Origin: Polaromonas sp. AET17H-212
GTDB taxonomy: Bacteria > Pseudomonadota > Gammaproteobacteria > Burkholderiales > Burkholderiaceae_C
Direction of reading: 5' to 3'
NCBI RefSeq assembly: GCF_002379085.1
Contig: NZ_NBZW01000007.1
Span: forward strand, 62,001 to 126,000
Length of the DNA stretch: 64,000 nucleotides
Shown here: one piece after another, positions 56,820 through 64,000 of the stretch
Layout of the letters: the number at the start of each line of letters is the position of its first letter
Numbering within the stretch: the first letter of the stretch is position 1
Position numbers and translations under genes: made by a program
Notes under the pieces: generated by a model
Databases searched by the model: none
The model's input: only the letters and a program-made list of their open reading frames with translations
What the model was told of the DNA's origin: nothing

Positions 56820-57247
56820 GGCTGCTCCAGTGCAATCACTTTGTCGAGCAGTTCGTACAGCTGTGCCAGGCTCTGTTTGCCCAAGGTCTTTTCCATCCAG
56901 GCGTAGTGCGCCTCAATCGTCTGCGACAGGGTGTCGACCAGCTGCATGCCTTTGTCCGTCGCCTCGACCACAGTACGGCGCTGGTCGGCCGGGTCCCGCG
57001 CGCGGCGGATCAGGCCGTCGCGTTCCATGCGGGTCAGCACGCCGGTCAGGCTGGGGCCGAGGATGAAAGCCTCGCGCGCAACCTTGCCGGTTTCGACCAC
57101 GCCGTGTTCGCCGAGCACCCGTAACACACGCCATTGCTGGTCGCTCAGTGCGTGCTCGCGCAGGCGCGGCCGGGTATGCGCCATCACGGACTCGCGCGCC
57201 TGCAACAGCAGGCGGGGCAGGTTGCGGTGGGTAAAAGGGGTAGTCAT
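56816..57247 (-). CDS. hpaR: homoprotocatechuate operon MarR-type repressor
   Basis: 143 residues, MarR-family winged helix: SDQQWRVLRVLGEHGVVETG, recognition region ILGPSLTGVLTRMERDGL and wing RDPADQRRTVVEATDKG. First gene of the hpa operon, so it should repress itself and the pathway until 4-hydroxyphenylacetate or homoprotocatechuate appears. A perfect 16-bp palindrome centred about 25 nt upstream is the likely operator. Confidence 0.92.
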   Translation of the reverse strand: MTTPFTHRNLPRLLLQARESVMAHTRPRLREHALSDQQWRVLRVLGEHGVVETGKVAREAFILGPSLTGVLTRMERDGLIRRARDPADQRRTVVEATDKGMQLVDTLSQTIEAHYAWMEKTLGKQSLAQLYELLDKVIALEQP

Positions 57248-57263
57248 GCAGGGCAGCGAAATT

Positions 57264-57279
57264 ATTTAACATGTTAAAT
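57264..57279. promoter_or_regulatory. 16-bp palindrome, candidate HpaR operator
   Basis: ATTTAACATGTTAAAT, a perfect dyad 17-32 nt upstream of the hpaR ATG, overlapping the likely promoter on the minus strand. Size and AT content suit a MarR-family operator. Target inferred from position. Confidence 0.65.
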
Positions 57280-57325
57280 GAAATGACGCTTTCCTGCCCA
57301 TCCCCTGCTTGCTGGGAGTTACCCG

Positions 57326-57345
57326 TACTGTGAATAAGTACAGTA
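57326..57345. promoter_or_regulatory. LexA box (SOS operator) of radA
   Basis: TACTGTGAATAAGTACAGTA: the CTGT-N8-ACAG LexA core with the flanking TA/TA of the E. coli-type consensus. It ends 10 nt before the radA ATG and overlaps the -10 box, so LexA binding would block initiation. Confidence 0.85.
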
Positions 57346-57349
57346 ATAT
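57344..57349 (+). promoter_or_regulatory. -10 box of radA (probable leaderless promoter)
   Basis: TAATAT with exactly 6 nt to the radA ATG; transcription would begin at the start codon. No ribosome-binding site precedes the ATG. It overlaps the right half of the LexA box by two bases. Confidence 0.55.
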
Positions 57350-57355
57350 CGCCGC

Positions 57356-58723
57356 ATGGCCAAAGACAAGACGATTTACACCTGCACCGAATGCGGCGGC
57401 ACCAGCCCCAAATGGCTGGGCAAGTGCCCGCATTGCGGCGCCTGGAACACGCTGATCGAGTCGGTCGCGGAGAGCCCCTCGCCGATGAAAAACCGTTTTG
57501 CCTCGCTGGCCAAACCGTCGGAAGTCGCGACCCTGGCCGACATCGAAGCCACCGACATGGCGCGCACCCCGACCGGCCACGAGGAACTGGACCGCGTCCT
57601 CGGCGGCGGCATTGTCGAAGGCGGCGTGGTGCTGATCGGCGGCGACCCGGGCATCGGCAAGTCCACCTTGCTGCTGCAGGCGCTCGATTCGCTGCAGCGC
57701 GCCGGACTCGACACCCTGTATGTCACTGGTGAAGAAAGCGGCGCCCAAGTCGCGCTGCGTTCGCGCCGGCTCGGGCTGGACGGCTCGCAGGTCAAGGTGC
57801 TGGCGGAGATCCAGCTCGAGAAAATCCTCGCCACGCTGGAGGCCACGCGGCCGGCCGTGGCCGTGATCGATTCCATCCAGACCGTGTATTCCGAGCAGCT
57901 CACGTCGGCGCCGGGCTCGGTCGCCCAGGTGCGCGAATGTGCGGCTCACCTGACACGTGCCGCCAAGTCCAGCGGCGTCTGCATCATTCTGGTCGGCCAT
58001 GTGACCAAGGAAGGCGCGCTCGCCGGTCCGCGTGTGCTTGAACACATGGTGGATACCGTGCTCTATTTCGAGGGCGACACGCATTCCAGTTTTCGCCTGG
58101 TGCGCGCGATCAAGAACCGCTTTGGTGCGGTCAACGAGATCGGCGTGTTTGCCATGACCGAAAAAGGCCTGAAAGGCGTGACGAATCCCAGTGCCATTTT
58201 CCTGAGCCAGCACAGCGAGCCGGTGCCGGGCAGCTGTGTGCTGGTGACGCTGGAGGGCACGCGTCCGCTGCTGGTGGAAATCCAGGCGCTGGTCGACAGC
58301 GGCGGCCCGAGTCCGCGCCGCCTGTCGGTGGGCCTGGACCGCGACCGCCTGGCCATGCTGCTGGCGGTGCTGCACCGCCACGCCGGCATTGCCTGCATGG
58401 ACCAGGACGTGTTTGTCAACGCGGTCGGCGGCGTGCGCATCAGCGAGCCGGCGGCTGATCTGTCGGTGCTGCTGGCGATCACCTCCAGCCTGCGCGGCAA
58501 GCCGCTGCCCAAGGGTTTCATCGCCTTTGGCGAGGTCGGGCTGGCCGGTGAGGTGCGGCCCGCGCCGCGTGGCCAGGAGCGGCTCAAGGAAGCGGCCAAG
58601 CTGGGCTTCAGCGTAGCCGTGGTGCCCAAGGCCAATGCGCCGAAAAAGCCCATCGAAGGCCTGACCATCCATGCGGTCGAACGTGTGGAGCAGGCGATCG
58701 AGGTGGTGCGAAGCCTCGCGTAG
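57356..58723 (+). CDS. radA: DNA repair protein RadA
   Basis: 455 residues. Hexameric helicase-like ATPase that promotes branch migration of recombination intermediates. An N-terminal C4 zinc finger (CTECGG then CPHCG), RecA-like core with Walker A GGDPGIGKSTLLLQ (Lys102), the RadA-specific KNRFG box, and a C-terminal Lon-protease-like domain (from about residue 290, with PRRLSVGLDRDRLAM). Controlled by a LexA box immediately upstream, so SOS-inducible. Divergent from hpaR. Confidence 0.95.
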   Translation: MAKDKTIYTCTECGGTSPKWLGKCPHCGAWNTLIESVAESPSPMKNRFASLAKPSEVATLADIEATDMARTPTGHEELDRVLGGGIVEGGVVLIGGDPGIGKSTLLLQALDSLQRAGLDTLYVTGEESGAQVALRSRRLGLDGSQVKVLAEIQLEKILATLEATRPAVAVIDSIQTVYSEQLTSAPGSVAQVRECAAHLTRAAKSSGVCIILVGHVTKEGALAGPRVLEHMVDTVLYFEGDTHSSFRLVRAIKNRFGAVNEIGVFAMTEKGLKGVTNPSAIFLSQHSEPVPGSCVLVTLEGTRPLLVEIQALVDSGGPSPRRLSVGLDRDRLAMLLAVLHRHAGIACMDQDVFVNAVGGVRISEPAADLSVLLAITSSLRGKPLPKGFIAFGEVGLAGEVRPAPRGQERLKEAAKLGFSVAVVPKANAPKKPIEGLTIHAVERVEQAIEVVRSLA

Positions 58724-58753
58724 CGGGATCCGCCATGGTGCGGCGAATGAAAT

Positions 58754-58809
58754 GCTATCAAATAGATAGCTATTAGCGCCCAACCTGTCTGGGCTGAAGG
58801 CCAATTTTG
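58754..58809 (+). repeat. 55-nt dispersed repeat, copy G
   Basis: 56 nt: GCTATCAAATAGATAGC (perfect GCTAT/ATAGC hairpin), then GCGCCCAACCTGTCTGGGC (second hairpin, GCCC/GGGC) and ends GGCCAATTTTG. Intergenic, 30 nt after the radA stop. Confidence 0.85.
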
Positions 58810-58886
58810 CTTGAAAATACCAAGTGACGATGGCCGTGCGGAAGCCCGTACGCACTCCCCGCAGCCGGGAGGCGGCCGGTGGCTGC

Positions 58887-58892
58887 GAAAAT
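58887..58892 (+). promoter_or_regulatory. -10 box of a probable leaderless promoter
   Basis: GAAAAT with 6 nt to the ATG at 58899, the same spacing as at radA and fmt. No Shine-Dalgarno sequence. Confidence 0.4.
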
Positions 58893-58898
58893 AGCGCC

Positions 58899-59333
58899 AT
58901 GAACTTCCAGAAAATTCTTGTTCCGATTGCCGGCGTCGCCGTGGTGGTGCTGGCTTACCGCGGGTTTGGCTGGGCCGGTGTGGCGGCTGCGGTCGGCGGC
59001 CTGATGATGTGGCTGCTGCTCCACTTCACCCGCATGATGCAGGTGCTCAGGCGCGCGGCCAACCGGCCCATCGGTTATGTCGACAGCGCCGTCATGCTCA
59101 ATGCCAAGCTCAAACCGGGCATGACGCTGCTGCATGTGGTGGCCATGACCCGAAGCCTGGGCGCGCTGCAATCCGACAAGGACGCGCAACCCGAGGTGTT
59201 CCGCTGGACCGATGGCGGCCAGTCGCATGTCACCTGCACCTTTGTCGGCGGCAAGCTGGCGCAGCATGAACTTTTCAGGCCGCCGGTGACGGATTCGCTG
59301 CCGGCCGCCGAGGGCCCGCCGCCCGGCCCGTAA
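58899..59333 (+). CDS. membrane-associated protein of unknown function
   Basis: 144 residues. One or two N-terminal hydrophobic helices (MNFQKILVPIAGVAVVVLAY and WAGVAAAVGGLMMWLLLHF) and a soluble C-terminal part with MLNAKLKPGMTLLHVVAMTR. I recognise no domain. Similar short proteins occur next to ilvE in Comamonadaceae. ATG 58899 is preferred because the hydrophobic start follows it and a -10 box sits 6 nt upstream. Confidence 0.7.
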   Translation: MNFQKILVPIAGVAVVVLAYRGFGWAGVAAAVGGLMMWLLLHFTRMMQVLRRAANRPIGYVDSAVMLNAKLKPGMTLLHVVAMTRSLGALQSDKDAQPEVFRWTDGGQSHVTCTFVGGKLAQHELFRPPVTDSLPAAEGPPPGP

Positions 59334-59431
59334 AATCAGCGTTTCGGGTTTTTCGGCAGGTTTGCCGGCCCCGCCGGCAGCAGGCCAGATGCCGGGAACC
59401 CTTTCACGACATTCATCACAGGATCAGCACC

Positions 59432-60373
59432 ATGTCCCCAGTAGCACCCTCCATGGAAGACCGCGACGGCAAAATCTGGATGGATGGCCAGATGGTCGAA
59501 TGGCGTGACGCCAAAATCCACGTCCTGAGCCACACCCTGCATTACGGCTGCGGCGCCTTCGAAGGCGTGCGTGCCTACAAGACGGCCGACGGCAGCACGG
59601 CCATCTTCCGGCTCGAGGAACACACCGAGCGCCTGTTCAACAGCGCCAAGATCCTGCGCATGAAAATTCCTTTCAGCCAGGAAGAGGTCATGGAAGCGCA
59701 AAAGGCCGTGGTGCGCGACAACAAGCTGGAAAGCTGTTACCTGCGGCCGCTGACCTGGATCGGCTCGGAAAAACTCGGCGTCAGCCCCAAGGGCAACACC
59801 ATCCACCTGATGGTCGCGGCCTGGGCCTGGGGCGCCTACCTCGGCGAAGAAGGCATGCGGCGCGGCATCCGCGTGAAAACTTCCAGCTACACACGCCACC
59901 ACGTCAACATCACGATGACGCAGGCCAAGGCGGTCAGCAACTACACCAACTCCATCCTCGCCAACATGGAAGCGCTGGACGACGGTTACGACGAAGCCCT
60001 GCTGCTCGACGCCTCGGGCTTTGTCAGCGAAGGTGCGGGCGAGAACATCTTCGTGATCAAGGGCGGTGTGGTCTACACGCCCGACCTGTCGGCCGGTGCC
60101 CTCAACGGCATCACGCGCAACACCATCCTGCACATCTGCAAGGACCTCGGCCTCGAATTGATCCAGAAACGCATCACGCGCGACGAGGTGTATATCTCCG
60201 ACGAGGCCTTCTTCACCGGCACCGCCGCGGAAGTCACGCCGATCCGCGAACTTGACCGCATCGAGATCGGCGCCGGCTCGCGCGGTCCCATCACCGAAAA
60301 AATCCAGAGCGCGTTTTTTGACATCGTCAACGGCCGCAACCCCAAATACGCCGGCTGGCTGGCCAAGGTCTGA
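59432..60373 (+). CDS. ilvE: branched-chain-amino-acid aminotransferase
   Basis: 313 residues, class IV PLP aminotransferase. Final transamination of valine, leucine and isoleucine synthesis. Motifs: LSHTLHYGCGAFEGVRAYKT, CYLRPLTWIGSEKLG, the PLP lysine in QAKAVSNYTNSILA, EGAGENIFVIKGG and FFTGTAAEVTPIREL. A zinc-finger gene follows after 2 nt and waaF overlaps that one, so the three are likely co-transcribed. Confidence 0.95.
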   Translation: MSPVAPSMEDRDGKIWMDGQMVEWRDAKIHVLSHTLHYGCGAFEGVRAYKTADGSTAIFRLEEHTERLFNSAKILRMKIPFSQEEVMEAQKAVVRDNKLESCYLRPLTWIGSEKLGVSPKGNTIHLMVAAWAWGAYLGEEGMRRGIRVKTSSYTRHHVNITMTQAKAVSNYTNSILANMEALDDGYDEALLLDASGFVSEGAGENIFVIKGGVVYTPDLSAGALNGITRNTILHICKDLGLELIQKRITRDEVYISDEAFFTGTAAEVTPIRELDRIEIGAGSRGPITEKIQSAFFDIVNGRNPKYAGWLAKV

Positions 60374-60375
60374 CC

Positions 60376-60585
60376 ATGAGTACCTCTTTCACCGTTGAAC
60401 TGCTCGCCAAGGACCTGAACCCGCAAGGTGGCGTGTTCTGCCCCAGCCCCAAGGCCGAGATGGCCGTCTGGAACAGCCACCCCAAGGTCTACCTCGATGT
60501 GGCGCGCACCGGCGAGGCCAAGTGCCCGTATTGCGGCACGCTGTATCGCCTGAAAGCCGGCGAACACGTCGGTGGCCACCACTAG
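60376..60585 (+). CDS. small CHCC zinc-finger protein
   Basis: 69 residues. The metal ligands of the zf-CHCC family are Cys22 (GVFCPSP), His35 (WNSHPKVYLDV), Cys50 and Cys53 (KCPYCGTLYRL). The fold is shared with the NDUFS6 accessory subunit of complex I; in bacteria its function is unknown. Encoded between ilvE and waaF, a common Burkholderiales arrangement. Confidence 0.9.
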   Translation: MSTSFTVELLAKDLNPQGGVFCPSPKAEMAVWNSHPKVYLDVARTGEAKCPYCGTLYRLKAGEHVGGHH

Positions 60586-61588
60586 CAGGTCGCTGATCGT
60601 CGCCCCCCAGTGGATAGGCGACGCAGTCATGACCGAACCGCTGCTGCGGCGCCTGCACGCGCGCGGTGAACAGCTCAGCGTCGGCGCGCTGCCCTGGGTG
60701 GCGCCGGTGTACCGCGCGATGCCGCAGGTGCACGAGGTCATTGAATTCCCGTTTGCCCACGGCGGCCTGCAGCTGAAGGCGCGACGTGCGCTGGCGCAGC
60801 GGATGGCCGGCCAGTTCGACACCGCCTACGTGCTGCCCAACTCGCTGAAAAGCGCCTTGCTGCCCCTGCTGGCCGGCATTCCCAAACGGGTCGGCTACCT
60901 CGGTGAAGCGCGCATCGGCCTGCTCACCCATCGCCTGAAAAATCCGGCCAAGGGCCAGCGTCCGCCCATGGTGGTGTTTTATTCGGCGCTCAGCGGGGAC
61001 ACCGATCTCGACACCGACCGGCCACAGTTGCAGATGCCGGCGGCCGAGGTCGAGCAAGCGCTGGCCGAGCTTGGCCTGGCGCGCGGCGGCTACGACGTCT
61101 TTGCCCCGGGCGCGGAATACGGGCCGGCCAAGCGCTGGCCGGCCGCGCATTTTTCCGAACTGGCGCAACGCCTGACCTTACCGGTGGTGTTGCTGGGCTC
61201 TGGCAAGGAGGCGGCGCTGTGCGAGGAGATCGCCGGGCCGGCCAACGCGGTGCGACCCGGTGCCTGTATCAACCTGGCCGGCAAGACCACGCTGGTGCAG
61301 GCACTGTGCGCCATCGCAGCGGCGCGCCAGGTGGTCAGCAACGACTCGGGCCTGATGCATGTGGCGGCGGCCTTTGGTGTGCCGCAGGTCGCCATCTTTG
61401 GCTCGTCGAGCCCGCTGCACACGCCGCCGCTGAACGCGAAAGCCACGGTGCTCTGGCTGAAGAACGATGCGGCCTACCTGCCACCGCTCGATTGCGCGCC
61501 GTGCTTCGAGCGCGAATGCCCGCTCGGCCACACCCGCTGCCTGAACGACATCAGCGCGGCGCGGGTGCTCGCGGCACTGTCACGCTGA
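60572..61588 (+). CDS. waaF: lipopolysaccharide heptosyltransferase II
   Basis: 338 residues with GTG start overlapping the zinc-finger gene by 14 nt. Glycosyltransferase family 9: SLIVAPQWIGDAVMTEPLLR at the start, YVLPNSLKSALLPLLAGIPKR, the KRWPAAHF nucleotide region and NDSGLMHVAAAFGVPQVAIFG. Adds the second heptose to the LPS inner core. The C-terminal cysteine cluster (CAPCFERECPLGHTRCL) is the family pattern. Confidence 0.93.
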   Translation: MATTSRSLIVAPQWIGDAVMTEPLLRRLHARGEQLSVGALPWVAPVYRAMPQVHEVIEFPFAHGGLQLKARRALAQRMAGQFDTAYVLPNSLKSALLPLLAGIPKRVGYLGEARIGLLTHRLKNPAKGQRPPMVVFYSALSGDTDLDTDRPQLQMPAAEVEQALAELGLARGGYDVFAPGAEYGPAKRWPAAHFSELAQRLTLPVVLLGSGKEAALCEEIAGPANAVRPGACINLAGKTTLVQALCAIAAARQVVSNDSGLMHVAAAFGVPQVAIFGSSSPLHTPPLNAKATVLWLKNDAAYLPPLDCAPCFERECPLGHTRCLNDISAARVLAALSR

Positions 61589-61591
61589 CGC

Positions 61592-62209
61592 TCAGGCCGG
61601 AAAGGCCGCCAGGGCGCTGAAGCCCGGCTGGGGCTGCCCCAGTGTGCGCGCTACGTTCATCACCCAGCACACCATCGTGAAATAGCCGACCAGCGTGGTC
61701 AGTTCCACCACGCCCTGCTCGCCGAAGAGCGCCAGGGCTGCAGCGTACGAACTGTCGCTGACGCCGTGGTGCTGCAGCAGCTCGGTCACGAGGTCGACCA
61801 TGGCCGCTTCGTCGGGGGCCGTGCTGTGCGGGTATCTGCCTTGCGCGATGGCATCCAGGCTGGCCTGCGCCACGCCGGCCTTGAGCGCCAGCGGTGCATG
61901 CATCAGCCATTCAAACTGGTTGGACACATGGCGCGCGACCAGGCACATCGCCAGCTCACGCACACGTACGTCCAGCACGCTGTCAAAACGCAGGTACTCG
62001 CCCACCTGGCCGACGCGCGACATCAGCGCCGGACTGCGCAGCAGGGGAATGAAAGGACCGAACACGGCCTTGCGCGGGCCGGCGATCAGGGCATCGGCCG
62101 CAGCACGTTGCGCTGCGGACATCGCTTCGGCCGGCAGCATGGGCAGGCGCTCCGGGGCCGGGGTGGAGAAGCCCTGACTGACAGGGGCCGCCGGATGGTT
62201 GGTGTTCAC
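61592..62209 (-). CDS. carboxymuconolactone decarboxylase (AhpD-like) family protein
   Basis: 205 residues. GTG 62209 is chosen because GCAGGAG lies 7 nt upstream. All-helical CMD fold with VRELAMCLVARHVSNQFEWL and GVAQASLDAIAQG. The CxxC pair of AhpD peroxidase reductants is missing, so a lactonase/decarboxylase-like or unknown role is more likely. Convergent with waaF (3 nt apart). Confidence 0.8.
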   Translation of the reverse strand: MNTNHPAAPVSQGFSTPAPERLPMLPAEAMSAAQRAAADALIAGPRKAVFGPFIPLLRSPALMSRVGQVGEYLRFDSVLDVRVRELAMCLVARHVSNQFEWLMHAPLALKAGVAQASLDAIAQGRYPHSTAPDEAAMVDLVTELLQHHGVSDSSYAAALALFGEQGVVELTTLVGYFTMVCWVMNVARTLGQPQPGFSALAAFPA

Positions 62210-62285
62210 GCAAAAACTCCTGCAATGAAATAGCTGGCGATGGTAACGCGGGCGGGGAGCAACGGTCCCGCAGGTGTGTTCAGGC

Positions 62286-62312
62286 AAAAAAAAAGACCAC
62301 CTTGCGGTGGCC
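62286..62312 (-). terminator. intrinsic terminator on the minus strand
   Basis: Read on the minus strand: CCACC-GCAA-GGTGG hairpin followed by a run of nine T after two bases. It ends transcription coming from the kinase side before the CMD-family gene. Confidence 0.75.
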
Positions 62313-62492
62313 CTGCCAAGTCCTTTGGGGGACGTCGTTGAGACTGATGATCTGTTGATCGATTTCGAGTCTTCTGCCTTTGTTTTGCCTTTGTTTTCAG
62401 CGGTCGATGTTGTCACAGCAACTCCGTTACTTTACAGGGTAGATAGTTTTAATGGCATCCCCTATTTGGGGGAGGAATGTCGCTTTTTTGTG

Positions 62493-62507
62493 TGTAACGG
62501 CGTTACA
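62493..62507. promoter_or_regulatory. TGTAACG-N-CGTTACA inverted repeat
   Basis: Perfect 7-bp arms around one base. A further CGTTAC half-site is at 62425-62430. The dyad resembles an operator; the adjacent two-component regulator is one candidate. Function unproved. Confidence 0.4.
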
Positions 62508-62525
62508 AAATGAGTTTTTCTTCAC

Positions 62526-62561
62526 CCCTGTCCCTGTCCCTGTCCCTATCCCTGTGTCTGT
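62526..62561 (+). repeat. CCCTGT hexamer tandem array
   Basis: Six units: CCCTGT three times, CCCTAT, CCCTGT, then GTCTGT. Intergenic simple repeat, prone to length change. Confidence 0.8.
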
Positions 62562-62632
62562 ACGGCGGTCTTGGGGAGCGCCGGCTTCGATGCCGGGGTG
62601 GGCGCAGGCAGACCGCGCCGGGCAAGGTTCCG

Positions 62633-63844
62633 TCAGGCCGCAGCGGGCATCGGCAGCTCGACCACAAAAGATGCGCCGCCGCCCGGCCTGTCCTCGCAGC
62701 GCACGCTGCCGCCATGGCGCTCGGTGATGGATTTGACCAGCGCCAGGCCCAACCCCACGCCGCCTTCGCGCTCGCTGGCGCCCGGCAGGCGATAGAAGGG
62801 CTGGAAAATGCGTTCACGCTGGTCCGGCGGCACCCCTGGTCCGTGGTCGTTGACGCGGATCACGGCACGCCGCTGCGCACCCGCGCCGGTGTGCCCGAGC
62901 TCCAGGCTGACCTCGCCGGTGCTGTAACGCCTGGCGTTTTCCAGCAGGTTGCGGATCAGGCGGCGCAGCAGGCGCGCCGAGCCCTGCAGCGTGAGGCTTT
63001 CGGTCTGGGTTGCCGTGCCGAGTGTGGCCTGCACCCGGGCACATTCCTCGGCCGCCAGACCGGTCAGGTCCAGCACCTCGAACGGTTCGGCGTCGGCCTG
63101 TTTGGTATCGAGCCGGCTGGCCAGCAGGATTTCGTCGATCAGCTGGTCCAGCTCGTTGATGCTGCGCGAGATTTCGGCGCGCTGCGTCGAGCCGGCGCCG
63201 CCCCCCATCAACTCCAGGCCCATGCGGATGCGCGCCAGCGGCGAGCGCAACTCGTGCGAGGCGTTGGCCAGCAGTGATTTGTGCGAGGCCAGCAAGGCTT
63301 TCTGCGACTCCATCAGCGTCTCGATGCGCTCCGCGGCGTGGTTGAAACGTTCAGCCAGAAAAGCCACTTCGTCGCTGCCCTGGACCACCATGCGGGCCGA
63401 CAGGTCGCCGCTGCCCCAGCGCTCGACGCCGCGCTGCAGGCCTTCGAGCCGCTGCGTCAGCCGGCGGATGATGGGATAGGCACCCAATGCGACGGCCAGC
63501 GCGACCACGCCCAGCATCCAGCCAAACCCGAACGGCGCCCGGCTCCAGGAGGAGCGGCTGGAGGAGGGGCGTTTGGGTCTGGGCAGCTCGAGATTCAGGA
63601 CTTGTCCATCCGTGGTCACCAAGTCAAATTCCATGCCGTCGCCCGGCTTGCGGTCAGCTCTTGTCTGGGCTTTGCCAATGAGCTCGCCGGCCTGGTTGTG
63701 CACCAGGACTTCGCGGATCGGCAGTTGGGGCGGGTCGGTGCTGAGCTGCCAGGCGGCCCCCACGAGGAAAGCGAGTATGACCACGCTGGCCACCACAGCA
63801 AGCCAGATGCGCACATAGAGATGCGAGGTAAAACGGGACCACAT
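62633..63844 (-). CDS. sensor histidine kinase (EnvZ/RstB-like)
   Basis: 403 residues from ATG 63844 (a TTG at 63856 is possible). First transmembrane helix (about 10-32), a short periplasmic part of about 80 residues, second helix (FGFGWMLGVVALAVALGAYP), HAMP linker, H-box ANASHELRSPLARIRMGLEL with the phospho-His, N-box LIRNLLENARRYS, NDHGPGVP and GGVGLGLALVKS. The OmpR-type regulator stops 15 nt upstream, forming an operon. Signal unknown. Confidence 0.9.
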   Translation of the reverse strand: MWSRFTSHLYVRIWLAVVASVVILAFLVGAAWQLSTDPPQLPIREVLVHNQAGELIGKAQTRADRKPGDGMEFDLVTTDGQVLNLELPRPKRPSSSRSSWSRAPFGFGWMLGVVALAVALGAYPIIRRLTQRLEGLQRGVERWGSGDLSARMVVQGSDEVAFLAERFNHAAERIETLMESQKALLASHKSLLANASHELRSPLARIRMGLELMGGGAGSTQRAEISRSINELDQLIDEILLASRLDTKQADAEPFEVLDLTGLAAEECARVQATLGTATQTESLTLQGSARLLRRLIRNLLENARRYSTGEVSLELGHTGAGAQRRAVIRVNDHGPGVPPDQRERIFQPFYRLPGASEREGGVGLGLALVKSITERHGGSVRCEDRPGGGASFVVELPMPAAA

Positions 63845-63859
63845 GGCAGAACGCAACCC

Positions 63860-64000
63860 CTAGTCCTGCTGCTTGGCAAAAACGTAGCCCACACCGCGTA
63901 CCGTGAGGATGCGTTTGGGGTCTTTCGCATCGAGCTCGATGGCGCTGCGGATGCGCCCCATGTGGACATCGATCGAGCGGTCAAACGCCTCGAGTTCGCG
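63860..64000 (-). CDS. OmpR-family response regulator, C-terminal end (partial)
   Basis: Last 46 codons; the remainder is beyond the window. The residues are the end of an OmpR/PhoB winged helix: FDRSIDVHMGRIRSAIELDA followed by RILTVRGVGYVF. Partner of the downstream kinase. Confidence 0.9.
   Translation of the reverse strand, partial: RELEAFDRSIDVHMGRIRSAIELDAKDPKRILTVRGVGYVFAKQQD

Larger units (their letters stand above)
62210..62632. other. 423-nt gene-free stretch, AT-richer than its surroundings
   Basis: Between the CMD-family gene and the sensor kinase (both minus strand). It holds the CMD ribosome-binding site, a minus-strand terminator (62286-62312), an operator-like dyad (62493-62507), a CCCTGT array (62526-62561) and a CCCC-TATTT-GGGG hairpin at 62459-62471. 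I find no convincing protein-coding frame. A small RNA read on the minus strand and ending at the terminator is possible. Confidence 0.6.

Noticed and set aside
62274-62513. Plus-strand 79-codon frame in the 423-nt gap
   Set aside because: It reads through the terminator hairpin and the regulatory dyad, starts at GTG without a ribosome-binding site, and has no recognisable protein features.

Overview
The window is one contiguous piece of a high-GC betaproteobacterial chromosome. It most resembles the Comamonadaceae (Polaromonas/Rhodoferax/Variovorax-like). The evidence is the protein families and their order (LysM-dprA-smg facing def-fmt; pgk-pyk-fba-purC; DUF1631 protein; GTG-started yajC followed by secD-secF), and two families of short dispersed repeats of a kind I associate with this family. 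I see no insertion sequence, prophage, CRISPR array, rRNA or tRNA. Most genes are housekeeping, with one catabolic island.

Layout. 1-3741: end of an AsmA/YhdP-type gene, a nitrilase-family amidase, and a PAS sensor kinase with a FixJ-type regulator. 3744-6567: a tiny membrane protein, MltA, an MliC-like lipoprotein, an unknown secreted protein and an Lrp regulator. 6745-10326: a three-domain indolepyruvate ferredoxin oxidoreductase. 10524-16284: yajC-secD-secF and a DUF1631 protein. 16414-22230: smg, dprA and a LysM protein on the minus strand, facing def, fmt and azlCD on the plus strand. 22424-32080: pgk, pyk, an esterase and a PAP2 phosphatase, then fba, purC and the B12-dependent methionine synthase metH behind an S-adenosylhomocysteine riboswitch. 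32109-36565: comM, then the nitrogen-regulated torF-glnK-amtB operon. 36738-49178: aldose epimerase, a divergent penicillin-binding protein, an SMP-30 lactonase, glcE-glcF, glutathione peroxidase, transporters, lplT and alr.

48276-57247 is a long minus-strand operon for homoprotocatechuate meta-cleavage: hpaR-hpaG1-hpaG2-hpaE-hpaD-hpaF-hpaH-hpaI, then a class II aldolase, a PanE-like reductase and a drug/metabolite exporter. Its first genes are coupled by 4-base ATGA overlaps, and a perfect 16-bp palindrome lies just before hpaR. After it come radA (behind a canonical LexA box), ilvE, a small zinc-finger protein, waaF, a carboxymuconolactone-decarboxylase-like protein and a two-component pair cut by the window end.

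The most interesting material is regulatory and repeat-derived. (1) A ~55-nt dispersed repeat occurs seven times. It is intergenic, supplies stop or start codons (glcF, class II aldolase, panE-like gene), and is embedded in frame in coding sequences: the signal peptide of an unknown secreted protein, the DprA core and the GlcE C-terminus. (2) A ~90-nt GC-rich repeat is present in two opposite copies. (3) The metH riboswitch has a readable expression platform in which SAH binding should free the ribosome-binding site. (4) Two NtrC boxes and a sigma-54 promoter lie upstream of torF-glnK-amtB. (5) radA has a textbook SOS box and, with fmt and one unknown gene, looks leaderless. (6) A 423-bp AT-richer gap at 62210-62632 holds a terminator, an operator-like inverted repeat and a hexamer tandem array. 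I did not find a defence system or a wholly new gene cluster.
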